Assembly (NCBI GenBank): GCA_012934845.2
Contig: WNNJ02002347.1
Span: 62,001 to 126,000 of the forward strand
Source: Pomphorhynchus laevis
Lineage: Eukaryota; Acanthocephala; Palaeacanthocephala; Echinorhynchida; Pomphorhynchidae
Length of the DNA: 64,000 bases
Reading direction: 5' to 3'
The notes under the pieces were generated by a model, which searched no databases, was not told where the DNA came from, and worked only from the letters and a program-made list of their open reading frames with translations. Of the stretch, positions 21,390 to 33,059 are shown one piece after another. The translations under genes were made by a program, and so were the position numbers. The first letter of the stretch is position 1. Each line of letters starts with the position of its first letter.

Positions 21390-23525
21390 TGTACCCCCAC
21401 ATTCGTCTTGAACGCCCGGCTGACTCTGACTATATCACTCTAAGTAATCTTTTTTCTGATTTTAACTATAAATTACTTTCAACCAGCCACGCTCACATTC
21501 TCGGCGGGATCTTGATATCATTACTGTTACGAGCGGCTTGAATGACTATACCTCCTTGTCAATTACTGATCCTGGTATGTCCGATCATTGTCATTTCAAT
21601 CTGATTCTTACTTGTCTCTATCATTCTTCTCCACCACCAACATTAGCTACTCCAAGTCGACCCTGGAAACTTCTCGATATCACTATTCTCTGCGCAGCCT
21701 TAATCAACTTTTCACTATTTTCAGTTCCACTTAACTATCTTTCTCCCCATGATCTCTGCATTCGTTTGACTCTTAACTTACGACTATCTTCAATCACCTT
21801 CTGTCTATTCGACCCAGGCGTTTTCAGCGCTTGGGCCATACTCTTTGGTTCGATTCCGACTGTTGTCTTTTTATGCGTCGACTCCGTAAACCTTTTCGTG
21901 TGCTTAATCGCTTTCTTAAGCTTTCTCCAAACTCCCTTACTTCCTTTGGAGTAAGGTTTATAGTTTATAGATGGGAACGGAGTTTTTCTCATCCGTTCCC
22001 ATCTCATTTTTATAAGTACTAAACGTACTCTATTTTAGCGAAATCAACTGGAGTCCTCTTCCAATTCAGAATCTCATTGGAAAATCTTAAACTCAATTCT
22101 TTCACGATCATTTACACCTTGTAACAAAAATCTTGATAAATTTTCTTAACTGCAATCTAGGCTAACTAATTTAGTTTCCCTTCTACCCATATGCCCCTTG
22201 TACACTCTTTTATTTAAACACTTCCCTCCCAGAGCTATTCCACCTTCTTCCCGTTTATACTGATGAAGTTTCTTTGGTTCTTCTGTCACTGCCTAATAAA
22301 ATCTCTCTTTCTGACCCAATTCCCACTCACTTGTTTAAAATTTCTGCTCATCTATCTCACCCTTAAAACCACGATGTTCAATTTGTACATCCGCAATGGC
22401 ACATTTCCTCCCAACTGTAAATGCGCAACTGTTTGCCCTCTCCTCAAAAAAGCAATATCTCAAACCCTCTACCAAATTCATACCGTCTTATCTCACTTAT
22501 CCCAACCCTCTTTAAACTAAATGAGCGTCTTGTTCTCAAGCAAGTTAATGCATATATATTTTTATGCAATTTGTTTCATCCCTTCCACGCTGCTTTTCGC
22601 TCTCATAACTCTAATGAAATTGCCTGTCTTAAAGTTTATAACGACTTAATCATATCGCGTTATCAAAAATTATGTAGTCATAGTTTCTCTTGATCTATCA
22701 TCTGCTTTTAACATCGTCGATCACTCGATTCTTCTCCATCGTCTTCGTCATGATTATGGCTTCTCTTTACCCACTGTATCATGGTTTTCTTCATATCTAT
22801 CAAACCGTACATTTCGCGTCTATTCTAACTCTTCTCTCTCATCCTTCATCCGTCCAGTCGGCAATTCCACAAGTTTCCGTATTAGGTTATTTGCTTTGGA
22901 GTAAGGTTTATAGTCTTCTATCTATCATACATTTTTAATTTTCATGTTATGTAATATGCTGATGATATTCTCATCTATGATCACAAACCTCCTAATCGTA
23001 TTCATGATCTTAGTGTTTCTGCTTCCAACTGTCTTGCCTCAGTTTCAATCATATTTCTTCTCTTTGTCTCACTCTGAATCCTAATAAATAAAAAATAATG
23101 TGGATCCTTCCTCGACTCTTCGGCGTAGAACCTCCCTTCGTATCATTAAATTCTATAATTCTCACTATCGTTGCAATCTCGTGTTCCTAGGCTTCCATTT
23201 CGACAATCGACTTTCACTTAAACTTTTTGTAAGAGATAGAATACGCTCATCTACCTTGATTCTTTGAAACCTCCGTCACATTCGTAGATTGATCGATTTC
23301 CCTTCTTGCTTGACTCTCTTATCGTCTCTCATTTTACAAGACTTAATTACTGTCTTAGTCTATTTTCCAACTCACATAAATCCACTCTTTTTCCCCTACA
23401 ACGCATCGTAAACGCAGCCGTCCGAATTATCCTATGTATTCGTCATTTTGATCATGCATCCCACCATCTTGTTTCCCTCGATTTGCCTACCATTTATTGT
23501 CGTGTTCAAATTCGTCTTCAAAAAA
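21390..23525 (+). mobile_element. Decayed L2-B LINE copy
   Basis: Begins in the C-terminal endonuclease (DYITLSNLFSDFNYKLLS, LSITDPGMSDH) and runs through linker and RT to the C-terminal domain (RIVNAAVRIILCIRHFDHA). Many frame changes. The 20-bp string CTTTGGAGTAAGGTTTATAG occurs twice inside it (about 21948 and 22897), replacing normal element sequence each time. A 13-bp-arm hairpin (21969-22004) marks another damaged point. The Y.ADD region near 22950-22975 is recognisable (MQYADDILIY). Confidence 0.75.
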
Positions 23526-23534
23526 AATATTTTT

Positions 23535-25287
23535 TTATGAAAAAAATAAGAGAGTGGCAAATGCGGTCCAGCGCACGCTTACATGACCACAACAAAACAA
23601 AAATGTAAATCATGTGTCGAGAAGGTGTGAACGGAGGAGGTGTTTGAATGTGATAAAGGAGGGAGCGCGGCGGATGTCGAGAGGGAGTTGATTCCAGGCG
23701 AGTGAGGCGGCGACGAGGAAGGATCGGAGACCGTAGTTGTTGGAGTAATTGGGAACATGGAGTAAGAGGGTATAACGGGAACGCAGCGATAGCGAAGTGG
23801 AGCGAGTGTCGTCTAAGAAAGGTGGATTGATGAACGATGGGGAGCCGACAGCGATGAGACGAAAAGTACGAGAAGGCGGTGTTTAATGCGGATGTGAATG
23901 GTGGGCCATGAGAGTTGGCAAAATATGTGGATGTGTGGTCGAAGCGACGGAGCCGAAAGAGCACTCGAACGGCGGAGTTGATTATGCGTTGTAGGGGTAG
24001 GATTATGGATTTTGGAGAATTGGTGAAAAGGCTAAGGCAGTAATCGATTTTAGGAAAAAGAAGCTTTGAAAAAAGATACATACAAGAACGGAAGTCGATA
24101 AGGGGGCGGATACGGCGGATGTCACGGAGGATTAAGTTAGACGAGCGGACCTTGTCACAGACGAAGGGTTTAAGAGAAAGGTGATCATCGAAATGGAAGC
24201 CTAAGAAAGTGAGATTGTGGACCATGGGGATGATCGATGAGGCAAAATATACAGTGGGAGGAGATATGTTTGGTTTACGGGGGAGGATCCACATTATTTT
24301 GGACTTTTCGGGATTTAGAACGAGATAGAGATTGGAGAGACGTTTGCAGATAGAAGAAAGACAGTTGGAGGCAGAAATGTCAATATCGTGTATACGATGT
24401 GCAGGTGCATGATCATAGATGAGGGTGTCATCGGCGTATTGCATGACGTTTAAGTAGTAAGGTTTGATAAACGGAGTGAGATCGCCAAGCAGAAGAGAGA
24501 AAAGCAGGGGACCTAGGACTGAACCTTGTGGGACCCCTCAAAAGATAGGGATGGAAGGGGAGGATGATGAATTAGAACAGACGCGAAAGGAACGGTCGGA
24601 AGATATGAGGCAAACCATGCTACGGATGAGGAAGAAAATCCGTAATCATAACGAAGGCGAGAAAAGAGACGGAGTGAGGTCGAGGGAGATGAGAACACTA
24701 TATAGGGCCTTGTCTTGAGAAATGAGTAAGTCGTTATAAACTTTCATGTAGGCGATTTCTGTGGAGTGATTAGAGCGGAAAGCTGATTGGAAAGGAGGGT
24801 ACAGATTGGATGAAGAGAGATAAGCGTTGATCTGTATTAAGATGAGGCGTTCTTAGAGCTTAGAGAGAATAGGGAGTAGTGAAATGGGGCGATAGCTAGA
24901 AGGATGGGATGGGTCAAGCGATTGTTTTTTAAGGAGGGTACGAACAATTGCGGATTTCCAGTGTGAAGGGAAGATACGACTGCGGATGGACGAGTTAAAC
25001 AATGAGGTGAGAAACGGGGATATCGATGGCATATGGATTTTAATATGTGAGTAGGCAGTGGATCGGCAGGTGAGGTTTTGTTGGGCAAGGACATGAGGAC
25101 AGATGATACTTCGGTAGGTGAGACAGGGAGAAGATGAAAGAGTTCGGGAAGGATGAGGCGAGTCGGAGCAGAGTGGGATAGAATGGAGGCCGGGGTGTGA
25201 GAGTGCAACGTGGATACTTTTGTCTGGAGAAATGACGAATAATCATGGGCATTGATGTTGCACGGCGAAGAGGAACGAGCAAGGATT
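23535..25287 (-). mobile_element. L2-A LINE, 3' half (split by insertion)
   Basis: Minus strand, tail-to-tail with the L2-B copy. The 3' tail lies at 23535-23590, and the RT C-terminal half at 24444-23518 is open for about 300 codons (MQYADDTLIYDHAPAHRI, MWILPRKPNIS, FDDHLSLKPFV). The N-terminal RT part 24480-25280 is in broken frames. The element continues at 26328 after the Naiad-like insertion. Confidence 0.85.
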
Positions 25288-25666
25288 GATTAAATCAGCT
25301 AACTGAGTCTACGTATTGTTATATAATTATAAAATAAACAAAACATAATAATGCTAAATCAAAATTTAATAATTAAATAATAAAATTAATAATTGTTTTT
25401 AGATTTTCTATAATTTAAATCAAGTTAAAAAAATAAAAATAAAAAATAAAAAATAAAATTTAAAATAAACGTCATTTTTATGAATTGACTAATAAATAAC
25501 AGACGTTGTATCAGAATAAGAATTAGAGGTCATCAGGAGGAACTGCTATGCTATCAGGTTTCGGCCCCTAACTCCTCTACCCAACATAGCAGCGGGGCCA
25601 AATACATGCTAATGATGTATTTCCTCTGAAATAACTATCTAGTATCTTATTCTAATGCAAAGTAAA
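25288..25666 (-). repeat. Naiad-like 3' end with pseudoknot-forming core
   Basis: Non-coding tail shared with 63593-63963. Contains paired blocks 25543-25550 with 25585-25592 (8 bp) and 25563-25568 with 25594-25599 (6 bp), arranged as a pseudoknot, and a hairpin 25600-25622 (8-bp stem). The outer part is A/T-rich. Confidence 0.7.
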
Positions 25667-26327
25667 TTATTTATTATCCATCCATAAAAATTTGCTACTT
25701 AAGAGTTTAAATTTATTCTTTATATTATTGTGTTGATTTATATATTTTACTATTTTCTGTTTGATGTTATTTTTATAGTAACCTAGTTTAAAATATGTAT
25801 CTATTAAATTATTTAAATGATTTTGAAGAAAGCCAATATCATTACATATTGTTGCAATTCTTAAAATTTCATTATTTAATGTATTATATTTTATATTATA
25901 TGGTATGCATGAATGCTCATGCAAAAATATGTTTCTTGTAAATTTAAATATGTCATCTTTACGATATAAATTAATAGTAGTTTTAGTTAATGTTAATTTA
26001 ATGTTCATATCTAGATATACACCTTCTTTATCATTAATATTGGTTTTGTTAAGAATAAGGCTTTCTGGATAAATGTGCTCACTAATTGAATAAAAATTAT
26101 TAGAATTAAATACACATATATCATTAATGTATCGAAACATATATTTCATATATTTATATTGTTTAGATTTAGTTTTTACACAGTTATGAACAAATTCATA
26201 TTCTATAAAGCTTAAAAACAAGTCAGCTATAATTGGGCTACTATTACCACCCATTGGAACACCTTTTACTTGTCTAAATATAGATGTCCCTACTTTTAAA
26301 TAATTTTGATTTATCAAAATATTTAAG
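25667..26327 (-). pseudogene. Penelope-like reverse transcriptase, C-terminal part
   Basis: About 220 codons, open to the natural stop at 25667. Motifs: FRQVKGVPMGGNSSPIIAD (RT motif 4), FIEYEF, MFRYINDICVF (catalytic motif, reading YIND where YIDD is expected), EHIYPESLILNKTN, and YLDMNIKL...INLYRKDDIF (thumb). The pattern GxPMGxNxxP...RYIDD...YP..L.LN fits Penelope-like RTs rather than LINEs. By chance it is fused in frame to L2-A codons upstream (26602-26328), making a 311-codon hybrid ORF. Relatives at 51-53 kb and 60.5-62.7 kb show the rest of the protein. Confidence 0.75.
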
Positions 26328-27225
26328 GAGTTAGAAGTATGCCAGAGAGTCTTAGAGTTGAATAAAGTGATGATTTTATGCTGCCAGAAGGAGTTGCATT
26401 TGGTACGTAGTAGGTTGAGATGAGACCGGCGAAGATCAAGATAGGAATCACGGAAAAACGCAGTGATCGAAGGAAAATCACGTCGTAGAGAGAGGTGATA
26501 GACTCGAAAAGCATGGCGGAGTCGACGCTTTGAGAGTAGGCATTGGATGTCAAACCATGGGGCACGGTGCAAGCGACGGTGTGGGTGAGACTTGAAGGGC
26601 AAGAGAAGATCGAGAGTGGATGTGAGTTCAGAATCGAAAGAAAGGCGAGATCGTGAGAAGATGAATATCTTATTGTGGGATAGGATAGAGAAGATTTGAG
26701 TAAGGCAGAGCGGAGAATGGAAAGGTCAAGATTTCTCCAAGGACGACGTAGGATTGTAGGTGTGTGAGGAGGGGTGTGGTTGTTAGTGAGATCAAGAGTG
26801 ACGAGAAAGTGATCGAATATACCTGGATTAGTGATGGACAGTGAGGTCTAGGCAGCAAAATGATCGGGGACAGCGATGATGTCGAGTGCCCTACCAAGGA
26901 TATGTGGGGGCAGTTAAAATTAGTTTGTAATTGTAGTTGGATAGAATGTTGATGAATCGGATGGAATCCGTGGAAGTTGGGCGGTCTAGGCGGATGTTGA
27001 AGTCGCCTAGAACGAGTGAAGGAATTGAGGATAAAGAACAATGAGAAAGGAGGTCAGCGAGTTTGGTAAAAGATAAGGATGTAGGAGCTGATGAAACAGG
27101 ACGGTATTCAATGGCGAGATCTAGAGTGATCGGGTTAGAAGAACGATAAGTGAGCAATTCAAAAGAGCAAGGTGTGAAATGGGGTTGATTTTGCGAAGAG
27201 ACGCGAGGTGACGCGCGAATGCGAC
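26328..27225 (-). mobile_element. L2-A LINE, 5' part of the split copy
   Basis: Continues 23535-25287 across the Penelope-like insertion. Encodes the linker (HRAPWFDIQCLLSKRRLRHAF, 26600-26340) and part of the endonuclease (SFTKLADLLSHCSLSSIPS, LGDFNIRLDR, about 27140-26950) with frame breaks. It ends at 27225, next to the 3' tail of the L2-B copy. Confidence 0.8.
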
Positions 27226-27334
27226 GATAATAATAATAATACAATAATTTATTTAACGTAGCAAATGCGTGAAAAATGCACCTTACATGACCACTAACAA
27301 ACAAAAAAGAACATCAAAGGTCACAGGTAATGAG

Positions 27335-30223
27335 TTAATTGTTGAAATAAAATTGGATTTGGCGTTTGAAGTACGGCATATATGTTGATTGGCGGATATG
27401 AATAGGCAGTTGATTCCACAAGAGAGGAGCAGCCACAACGAAGGAGCGGAAGCCAAAAGAGGTAGAGTAAATTGGGACATGTAAAATAAGAGAAAATCGG
27501 GAACGCAGAGCACAATACACAGTACGAGAATTGTCGAGAAAAGGAAGGTTGAGAAATGAAGGGGTATGAGAAGTTATAAGGCGAAAAGCAATGATAAGAA
27601 GACGAATTTGAACACGACAATAAATGGTAGGCCAATCAAGAGAAACAAGATAGTGGGATGTATGATCAAAACGACGAAGACGGAGGAGAATTCGGACAGC
27701 TGCGTTGACGATGCGTTGTAGGGGAAGAAGAGTGGATTTAGGTGAGTTGGAAAATAGACTAAGACAATAATCGAGTCTAGAAAAAAGAAGAGATGATATG
27801 AGAGTCATACAAGAAGGGAAATCGATCAATCTACGAACTTGATGGAGGTTGCGGAGTATCAAGGTAGATAAGGGTACTTTATCTCTAACGAAAGGTTTAT
27901 GTGAAAGTCGGTTGTCAAAATGGAAGCCTAGGAAAATGAGATTATCAACGATAGGAAGAATTGTAGAATTTAGTGATACGGAAGGAGGTTCTACGCCGAG
28001 GCTTCGAGGTAGCATCCACATAATTTTGGATTTACCAGGATTCAGAAAAAGGCGAAGAGAAGAAAGATGATTGGAAATTGAGACAAGACAGTCCGAAGCG
28101 GAAACACTAAGATCATGAATATGATAAACAGGTGCATGAGCATAGATGAGAATGTCATCAGCATATTGCATAACATGGAAGTTAAATTTATGAGAAATCG
28201 AAGACAAATCACCAAGAAGAAGAGAGAAAAGTATAGGGCCTAATACGGAGCCTTGTGGAACACCGGACGGAATAGACGAAGGTTGAGAGAGAAGAGTTAG
28301 AATATACGCGAAATGTACGGTTTGATAGATATGAAGAAAACCATGATACAGTGGGTAAAGAGAAGCCATAATCATGACGAAGGCGATGGAGAAGAATCGA
28401 GTGATCGACGATGTCAAAAGCAGACGATAGATCAAGAGAAACAATGACACTACATAATTTATGATCGTGCGATATGAGTAAGTCGTTATAAACTTTAAGA
28501 CATGCAATTTCAGTAGAGTGATTAGAGCGAAAGGCGACTTGGAAGGGTATGAAGAAAAGAGATATGTATTAACTTGCTTGAGAAGGAGACGCTCAAGGAG
28601 TTTAGAGAGGGTTGGGAGAAGTGAGATTGGACGGTACGAAGATGGTGGTGAGGAGTCGAGATATTGCTTTTTGATGAGAGAACGAACAGTGGCGCATTTC
28701 CAGATGGAAGGAAATGTACGGCTACGGATGGACTAGTTGAACAATGTGGTTAGGAAGGGTGAGATAGAGGAGCAGATATTTTTAAGCAAGTGAGTTGGAA
28801 TTGGGTTAGAAGGATAAGTTTTATTAGGTAATGACAGCAGAACCGAAGAAATTTCATCAGACGAAACGGGAAGAAGGTGGAATAGTTCTGGGAGGGAAGT
28901 ATTTAAAGAGAAGAGTGTGTACAAGGGGGCTACGGGTAGTAGGGAAAGTAAATTCGATAGCTTAGTTTGTAGATAAGAAGAAAATTCATCAGGATTAATA
29001 TTGCAAGAAGTAGATGATCGTGAAAGAATTGAGTTTAAGATTTTCCAATGAGATTTAGAGTTGAAAGATGACTCGAGTTGATTTCGCCAAAAGATAGTAC
29101 GTTTAGTACGTATAAGAATAAGATGTGAACGGCGTAGAGAAAAGTAGGAATTACGGAGATTTGGAGGGAGTGAGTTTGGAGAACGTTTAAGAAAGCGATT
29201 ATGCACACGAAAAGAGTGACGGAGTCGACGCTTAGAAAGACTACAGTCAGAATGGAACCAGGGAGCATGGCGCAAGCGCTGAGAGCGTCGGAGTCGACTA
29301 GGCATAAGTTTATTGATAATAGACATAAGTTCAGAATCAAACAGAATGCAGAGATCATCGGGAGAGAGATAGTTAAGAGGAAGTGAAAAGAGTGAAGAAT
29401 TGAGTAAGGCTGTGCAGAGAATAGGGATATCGAGAAGCTTCCAGGGTCGACTTGGTGTGGATATTGGTGGAGGCGGAGAAGGAAGATGGGGACGAGTAAG
29501 AGTAAGAGTGACAAGGAAATGATGGGACAAACCGGGATCAGTAATCGACAAGGAAGTATAGTCATTGAAGCAGATAGGTACAGCAATGATGTCGAGAGCA
29601 CCGCCGAGAATATGAGTTGGGCTTGTTGAAAGTAATTTATAGTTAAAATCAGAAAAAAGATTAGTTAAGGTGATATAGTCAGAGTCAGCCGGGCGATCAA
29701 GACGAATGTTAAAGGCACCGAGAACAAAAGAAGGAGTATAAGACAATGAACAGTGAGACATAAGATCTGCAAGGTCGTTAAAGAAAATACGTGAGGGGGC
29801 AACTGAACCTGGATGGTATACAATCACAAGTTCCAGAGGGAAAGGAGTTGATAATCTGCATATGAGTAATTCGAACGAAGTGTAACGGATGTTAACGTTA
29901 ATTTTACGTAAAGACATTGGGTGACGAGCAATGTCAACTATACCGCCATGGCTAAAAGCAATAGATGTATGAGAGGCAATTGGACGAGCTGATTCAACTA
30001 AAGAACAACCATAGCGACATAGACGACGAATAGCAAGATCGTCGGAGTCACAAAGCCAGGATTCGGTAATGCAAAGAATATCGATAGATAATTGATCGAA
30101 GATATCAAGGAGCATATCAGCTTTATGAAGAATGGAGCGAATGTTGAATGGACTAAGACGAAAAGTATGCTTAGGAGCGAGATCCACTTGCGAAGAAGAC
30201 AAGAGGGAGAGATGGGACGCCAT
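27335..30223 (-). pseudogene. L2-B ORF2: endonuclease and reverse transcriptase, broken
   Basis: Starts at an ATG (30223). Endonuclease: FRLSPFNIRSILHKADML, DILCITESWLCDSDD, LGAFNIRLDRPAD (Ala for the usual Asp), ITDPGLSHHFLVTL. The linker has RHAPWFHSDCSLSKRRLRHSF. A TAG at 28733-28735 replaces a serine codon, and the following RT start (SSYRPISLLPTLSKLLER) is in frame until a shift near 28560 that is compensated near 28280. Then GVPQGSVLGPILFSLLLGD and HVMQYADDILIYAHAP, with the C-terminal domain (RLRRFDHTSHYLVSLDWPTI) open to 27335. Same general plan as L2/CR1 ORF2. Confidence 0.8.
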
Positions 30224-30236
30224 CGAATTTTTGGCC
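30205..30236. repeat. 32-bp target-site duplication, left copy
   Basis: Identical to 31363-31394. The duplicated sequence is the overlap of ORF1 end and ORF2 start of L2-B, so it marks where the insertion 30237-31362 entered. Confidence 0.85.
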
Positions 30237-31362
30237 GAAGAATATTAGAATGTAATGATACGAAGGGAGGTTCTAAGCCGGGGTGTCGAGGAAGGATCCA
30301 CATTATTTTTTATTTATTAGGATTCATAAAGACAAAGAGAAGAAAAATCATTGAAAATTTAGGCAAGACTGTTGGGAGCATAAACACTAAGATCATGAAT
30401 ACAATAAGCAGGTGCGTGAGCCTAGATTATAATGTCATCAGCATATGACAGGCGGTCAATGAATAATAATATTACATAATATGAAAATTTAAAATGTATG
30501 AAAGATAGAAGACAAATCAGCAACATTTCTGAAAGGCGGTCACAACTAGGCAAGAAAAAAATTATAAAAAGCGAAAGACCTTTATTAGACATTTAAAAAA
30601 CATCTTTCATTTTTTTGCAGCATAGTGTAGGTAAATTTTGAAATTAAAATTAAATTTTTTTCAAAAAAAATAAAATTTGAATATTTTTCAAGTAAGTGTT
30701 CGGATTAGTTAAAAATTATCACACACTGATATCACAGTGTGTATCTACACAACATATAAGTTTTAGCTCGATACGATGTATATTACGCTTCAGAGAAAAT
30801 GTTCAATATTTTGAACTTAAAAATATTTTTTCCTAAAACAATCGATATGAAAACCCATACTTTTTGATTTATTCAGTATGTTACAAAAATTTAATTTTTA
30901 ATTTTTTAAATTAAAAAAAAAACAATTAAAATTTTACCATTGCCCTTGTTAGTAGTTTGTTTACTGCAATATTATTATAATACGATTACAAATCATATAT
31001 CTACATTATTTTCAAGTTTGAGATTGATTAAACATGTATTACGTTGTAAAACAAAATTTAATTTTTTGAACTTCAAAATACATTTTAAGCACTTTGGTAT
31101 GATATCCTATCATCATTTTTAACTTATTATTTCCAACTTACAACAAATGAACGTATACACAAAAAAATTGACATCATTACTTTATTATCTTGAATAAAAA
31201 TAAATTTATTTTGAACTATTTTAAAAATTTTAAACGCTGGTTTTATTTCTTCAATAATGAGAAAACTGAAATTATAATGTGTTTGAACGATTTTTAGATG
31301 GTTTGGAATCTTCACGCATTGATTAGCGGACCGCTACGTGATGACAACGCATATGTTGAAGG
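30237..31362. mobile_element. 1126-bp insertion containing the right arm of the inverted duplication
   Basis: Bounded by 32-bp direct repeats. 30237-31015 is the reverse complement of 11799-12575; 31016-31362 is AT-rich and unrecognised. The L2-B RT piece within it is cut at its 3' side and has no A-tail, so this is not a plain L2 insertion. It may be a composite or template-switched product copied from DNA or RNA of the 12-kb locus. Confidence 0.75.
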
Positions 31363-32724
31363 GGGAGAGATGGGACGCCATCGAATTTTTGGCCTTGTGT
31401 GCACAACGTGAAAATTTCCATTGATTTGACGTATAGATAAGGATGACTCGCCGTTTGTTTCACGTCGATGTTTCTCAATGCGAGCTAAATTGAGCTGGGC
31501 AATATCAGAAGGGGAGCGGTCAGGAAAGATACGACTAGTAGACGAAGTGGTAAGAAGTTTAAAACGTTGGGAAAGTACCAAGGATGCATGTGAACTATGT
31601 CGGAAAACGATTTTTAGGAGTGGAGGACTGAGATAATTGGATTTAGTGGATTTGTTTAAACGGATCAAAGATACAGGAGCGATATTATTGAAGAGGGATG
31701 GATTATTATCAGGAAGAATGGTTGCTAGGATAGACCTGAAAGCAGATACATCATCATCGAGGCGACATTGAGGAGAAGCAGATTCGGAAACCTTTAAATT
31801 AGATATGATAATGCATCGATCGCGCGAAGGAAAACGATTACGTAGTGGTGGACGGAAAGACCTGGTAGCAGTATAGGCAGAAGAGCAGATAAACGTGGGA
31901 ATGACAGGGGTGCTAAGTGAAGATTTAAGATAGTTTGGAGCATGTGTGACAGGAGTGGAGTGTTGAATCGGTTGATTGGAGATGTTACTAGAGATGATTT
32001 TGACGGAAGGATGTAAATTATTGATAGGTGATACGGTTGGAGCATGTGTGACAGAAGTGGATTGTTGAATAGGTTGAACGGAGATGTTACTGGAGATAAT
32101 TTTGACAGAAGGATGTAAATTATTGAGAAGTGATACGGTAGAGGTAGAGTAAGGAGTACGTGAAGAGAAGAAAGAAGTATGAGATGTATTTAGATGTGGG
32201 GATGAATAGGAAAAATGAGGTACGAGATGAAGGCCTTTACTGTTTGCATTGTTAGGAAGATGAAGATTAAGGGAAGTTTTATCCGTAGTTAAAGGAGGAG
32301 TGTGTGTGAGAGAAGTTTCAAGAACGGGTTTCATAGATGACGATGGAGTTAGTAAGCAAACAGATGACGACGATAGATTGGAAGATATGTTGTCGTTTGT
32401 TGATGTTCCATGTATAACAGCGGTCTGAGTCGACTGAGAGATATCATCAAGTTTATTTATTGAGCACAAATCTGTTTTGTTAGCGTTCAGAACGTCTCCA
32501 CCGTTTGAGTGGTCATTCTTCATTAGCTTACCTACGAGGGCAGCACAACAGAAGCCGCAGAGGAAATTCCGATTTAAAACGTTGTCCTCGTCAGTGAAAG
32601 GAATGGCAACGTGAGTTCAAACATTGCAGTTCTTGTTGTCGCATCCAATTTGCTTTTCGATGTAAGCTTCCTTGACGGACTTAAGTTGCTGGCCGACATT
32701 TTTAGTTAGCTTTCTCTTTGCCAT
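31363..32724 (-). pseudogene. L2-B ORF1 with zinc finger, one stop
   Basis: Begins at an ATG (32724: MAKRKLTKNVGQQL). The N-terminal finger reads GCDNKNCNV, stop, THVAIPF ... NFLCGFCCAAL; the TGA sits where the related proteins have Trp (CSVWTT, CPVWTT). From 32523 the frame is open: a long Ser/Thr/Pro-rich middle with two near-identical repeats (LHPSVKIISSNIS, twice), then the conserved C-terminal domain (RCIIISNLKVSE, CRLDDDVSAFRSILATIL, IRQINGNFHVVHTRPKIRW). Likely an RNA-binding ORF1 protein. Confidence 0.8.
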
Positions 32725-32809
32725 AATAAAATGTTAATTAGTTAGTTATAATCAAGAATGTTTAAACTCCGTTAGTCTGCAAGTCGTTAGTTGTAAGTAG
32801 CGAGCGGAT

Positions 32810-32890
32810 GTCGTCGATGGTTGTCGATGGTTGTCGATAATTGTCAAGCGGATGGTTGTCGTTAGTTGTCGTTGGTTGTCGTCGAAGATT
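32810..32890 (-). repeat. CGACAACCAT subrepeats, L2-B leader
   Basis: On the plus strand seen as repeated ATGGTTGTCG variants. The same motif fills 46465-46600 upstream of L2-A ORF1. Confidence 0.75.
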
Positions 32891-32947
32891 GTAGTTTGAT
32901 TGTTTTACAATCTTGGTGGACAAGATTTTTCGCTCGCTTCGCTTGCG

Positions 32948-33056
32948 GAACTGAAATCTGGAACTGAAATCTAGAACTGAAATCTGGAACTGAAATCTGG
33001 AACTGAAATCTGGAACCGAAATCTGGAACTGAAATCTGGAACTGAAATCTGGAAAT
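32948..33056. repeat. 13-bp tandem repeat
   Basis: About eight copies of GGAACTGAAATCT with small variants. It abuts the truncated L2-A copy to the right; a similar CTGGAACT core recurs in the 16-bp array at 34626-34690. Confidence 0.85.
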
Positions 33057-33059
33057 GAA

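Larger units (their letters stand above)
25288..26327 (-). mobile_element. Penelope-like (Naiad-type) element, 5' truncated, inside L2-A
   Basis: Interrupts L2-A: the sequence on either side (GACTCTCTGGCATACTT... and ...CAATCCTTGCTCG read on the minus strand) is contiguous in the copy at 48750-48790. It holds the C-terminal RT part and a 380-bp 3' end. The same 3' end recurs at 63593-64000 (nearly identical), and in decayed form at 52926-53130 and 62020-62215. Any target duplication is at most about 2-3 bp. Confidence 0.8.
27240..30236 (-). mobile_element. L2-B LINE, 3' part (ORF2), split by an insertion
   Basis: Minus-strand L2-B element whose tail is at 27240-27300 and whose ORF2 runs to 30223. 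It continues with ORF1 at 31363 after a 1126-bp insertion. About three mutations disturb ORF2. It is the best L2-B copy here and serves as reference for the fragments at 12.3, 16.8, 21.4 and 34.7 kb. Confidence 0.85.
31363..32940 (-). mobile_element. L2-B LINE, 5' part (ORF1 and leader)
   Basis: Continuation of 27240-30236. ORF1 runs 32724 to about 31363, then the leader to about 32940 with CGACAACCAT-type subrepeats (32810-32885) like those upstream of L2-A ORF1. Confidence 0.8.

Noticed and set aside
24464-24718. Charged ORFs opposite L2 copies (also 14759, 28518, 47108, 49443, 50046)
   Set aside because: Antisense shadows of L2 coding sequence; their Arg/Glu-rich composition follows from the C/T-rich coding strand.
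25530-25560. Canonical hammerhead around CTCCTGATGACCTCT (minus strand)
   Set aside because: No GAAA box at the right distance and no helix II; only the pseudoknot pairing is well supported.
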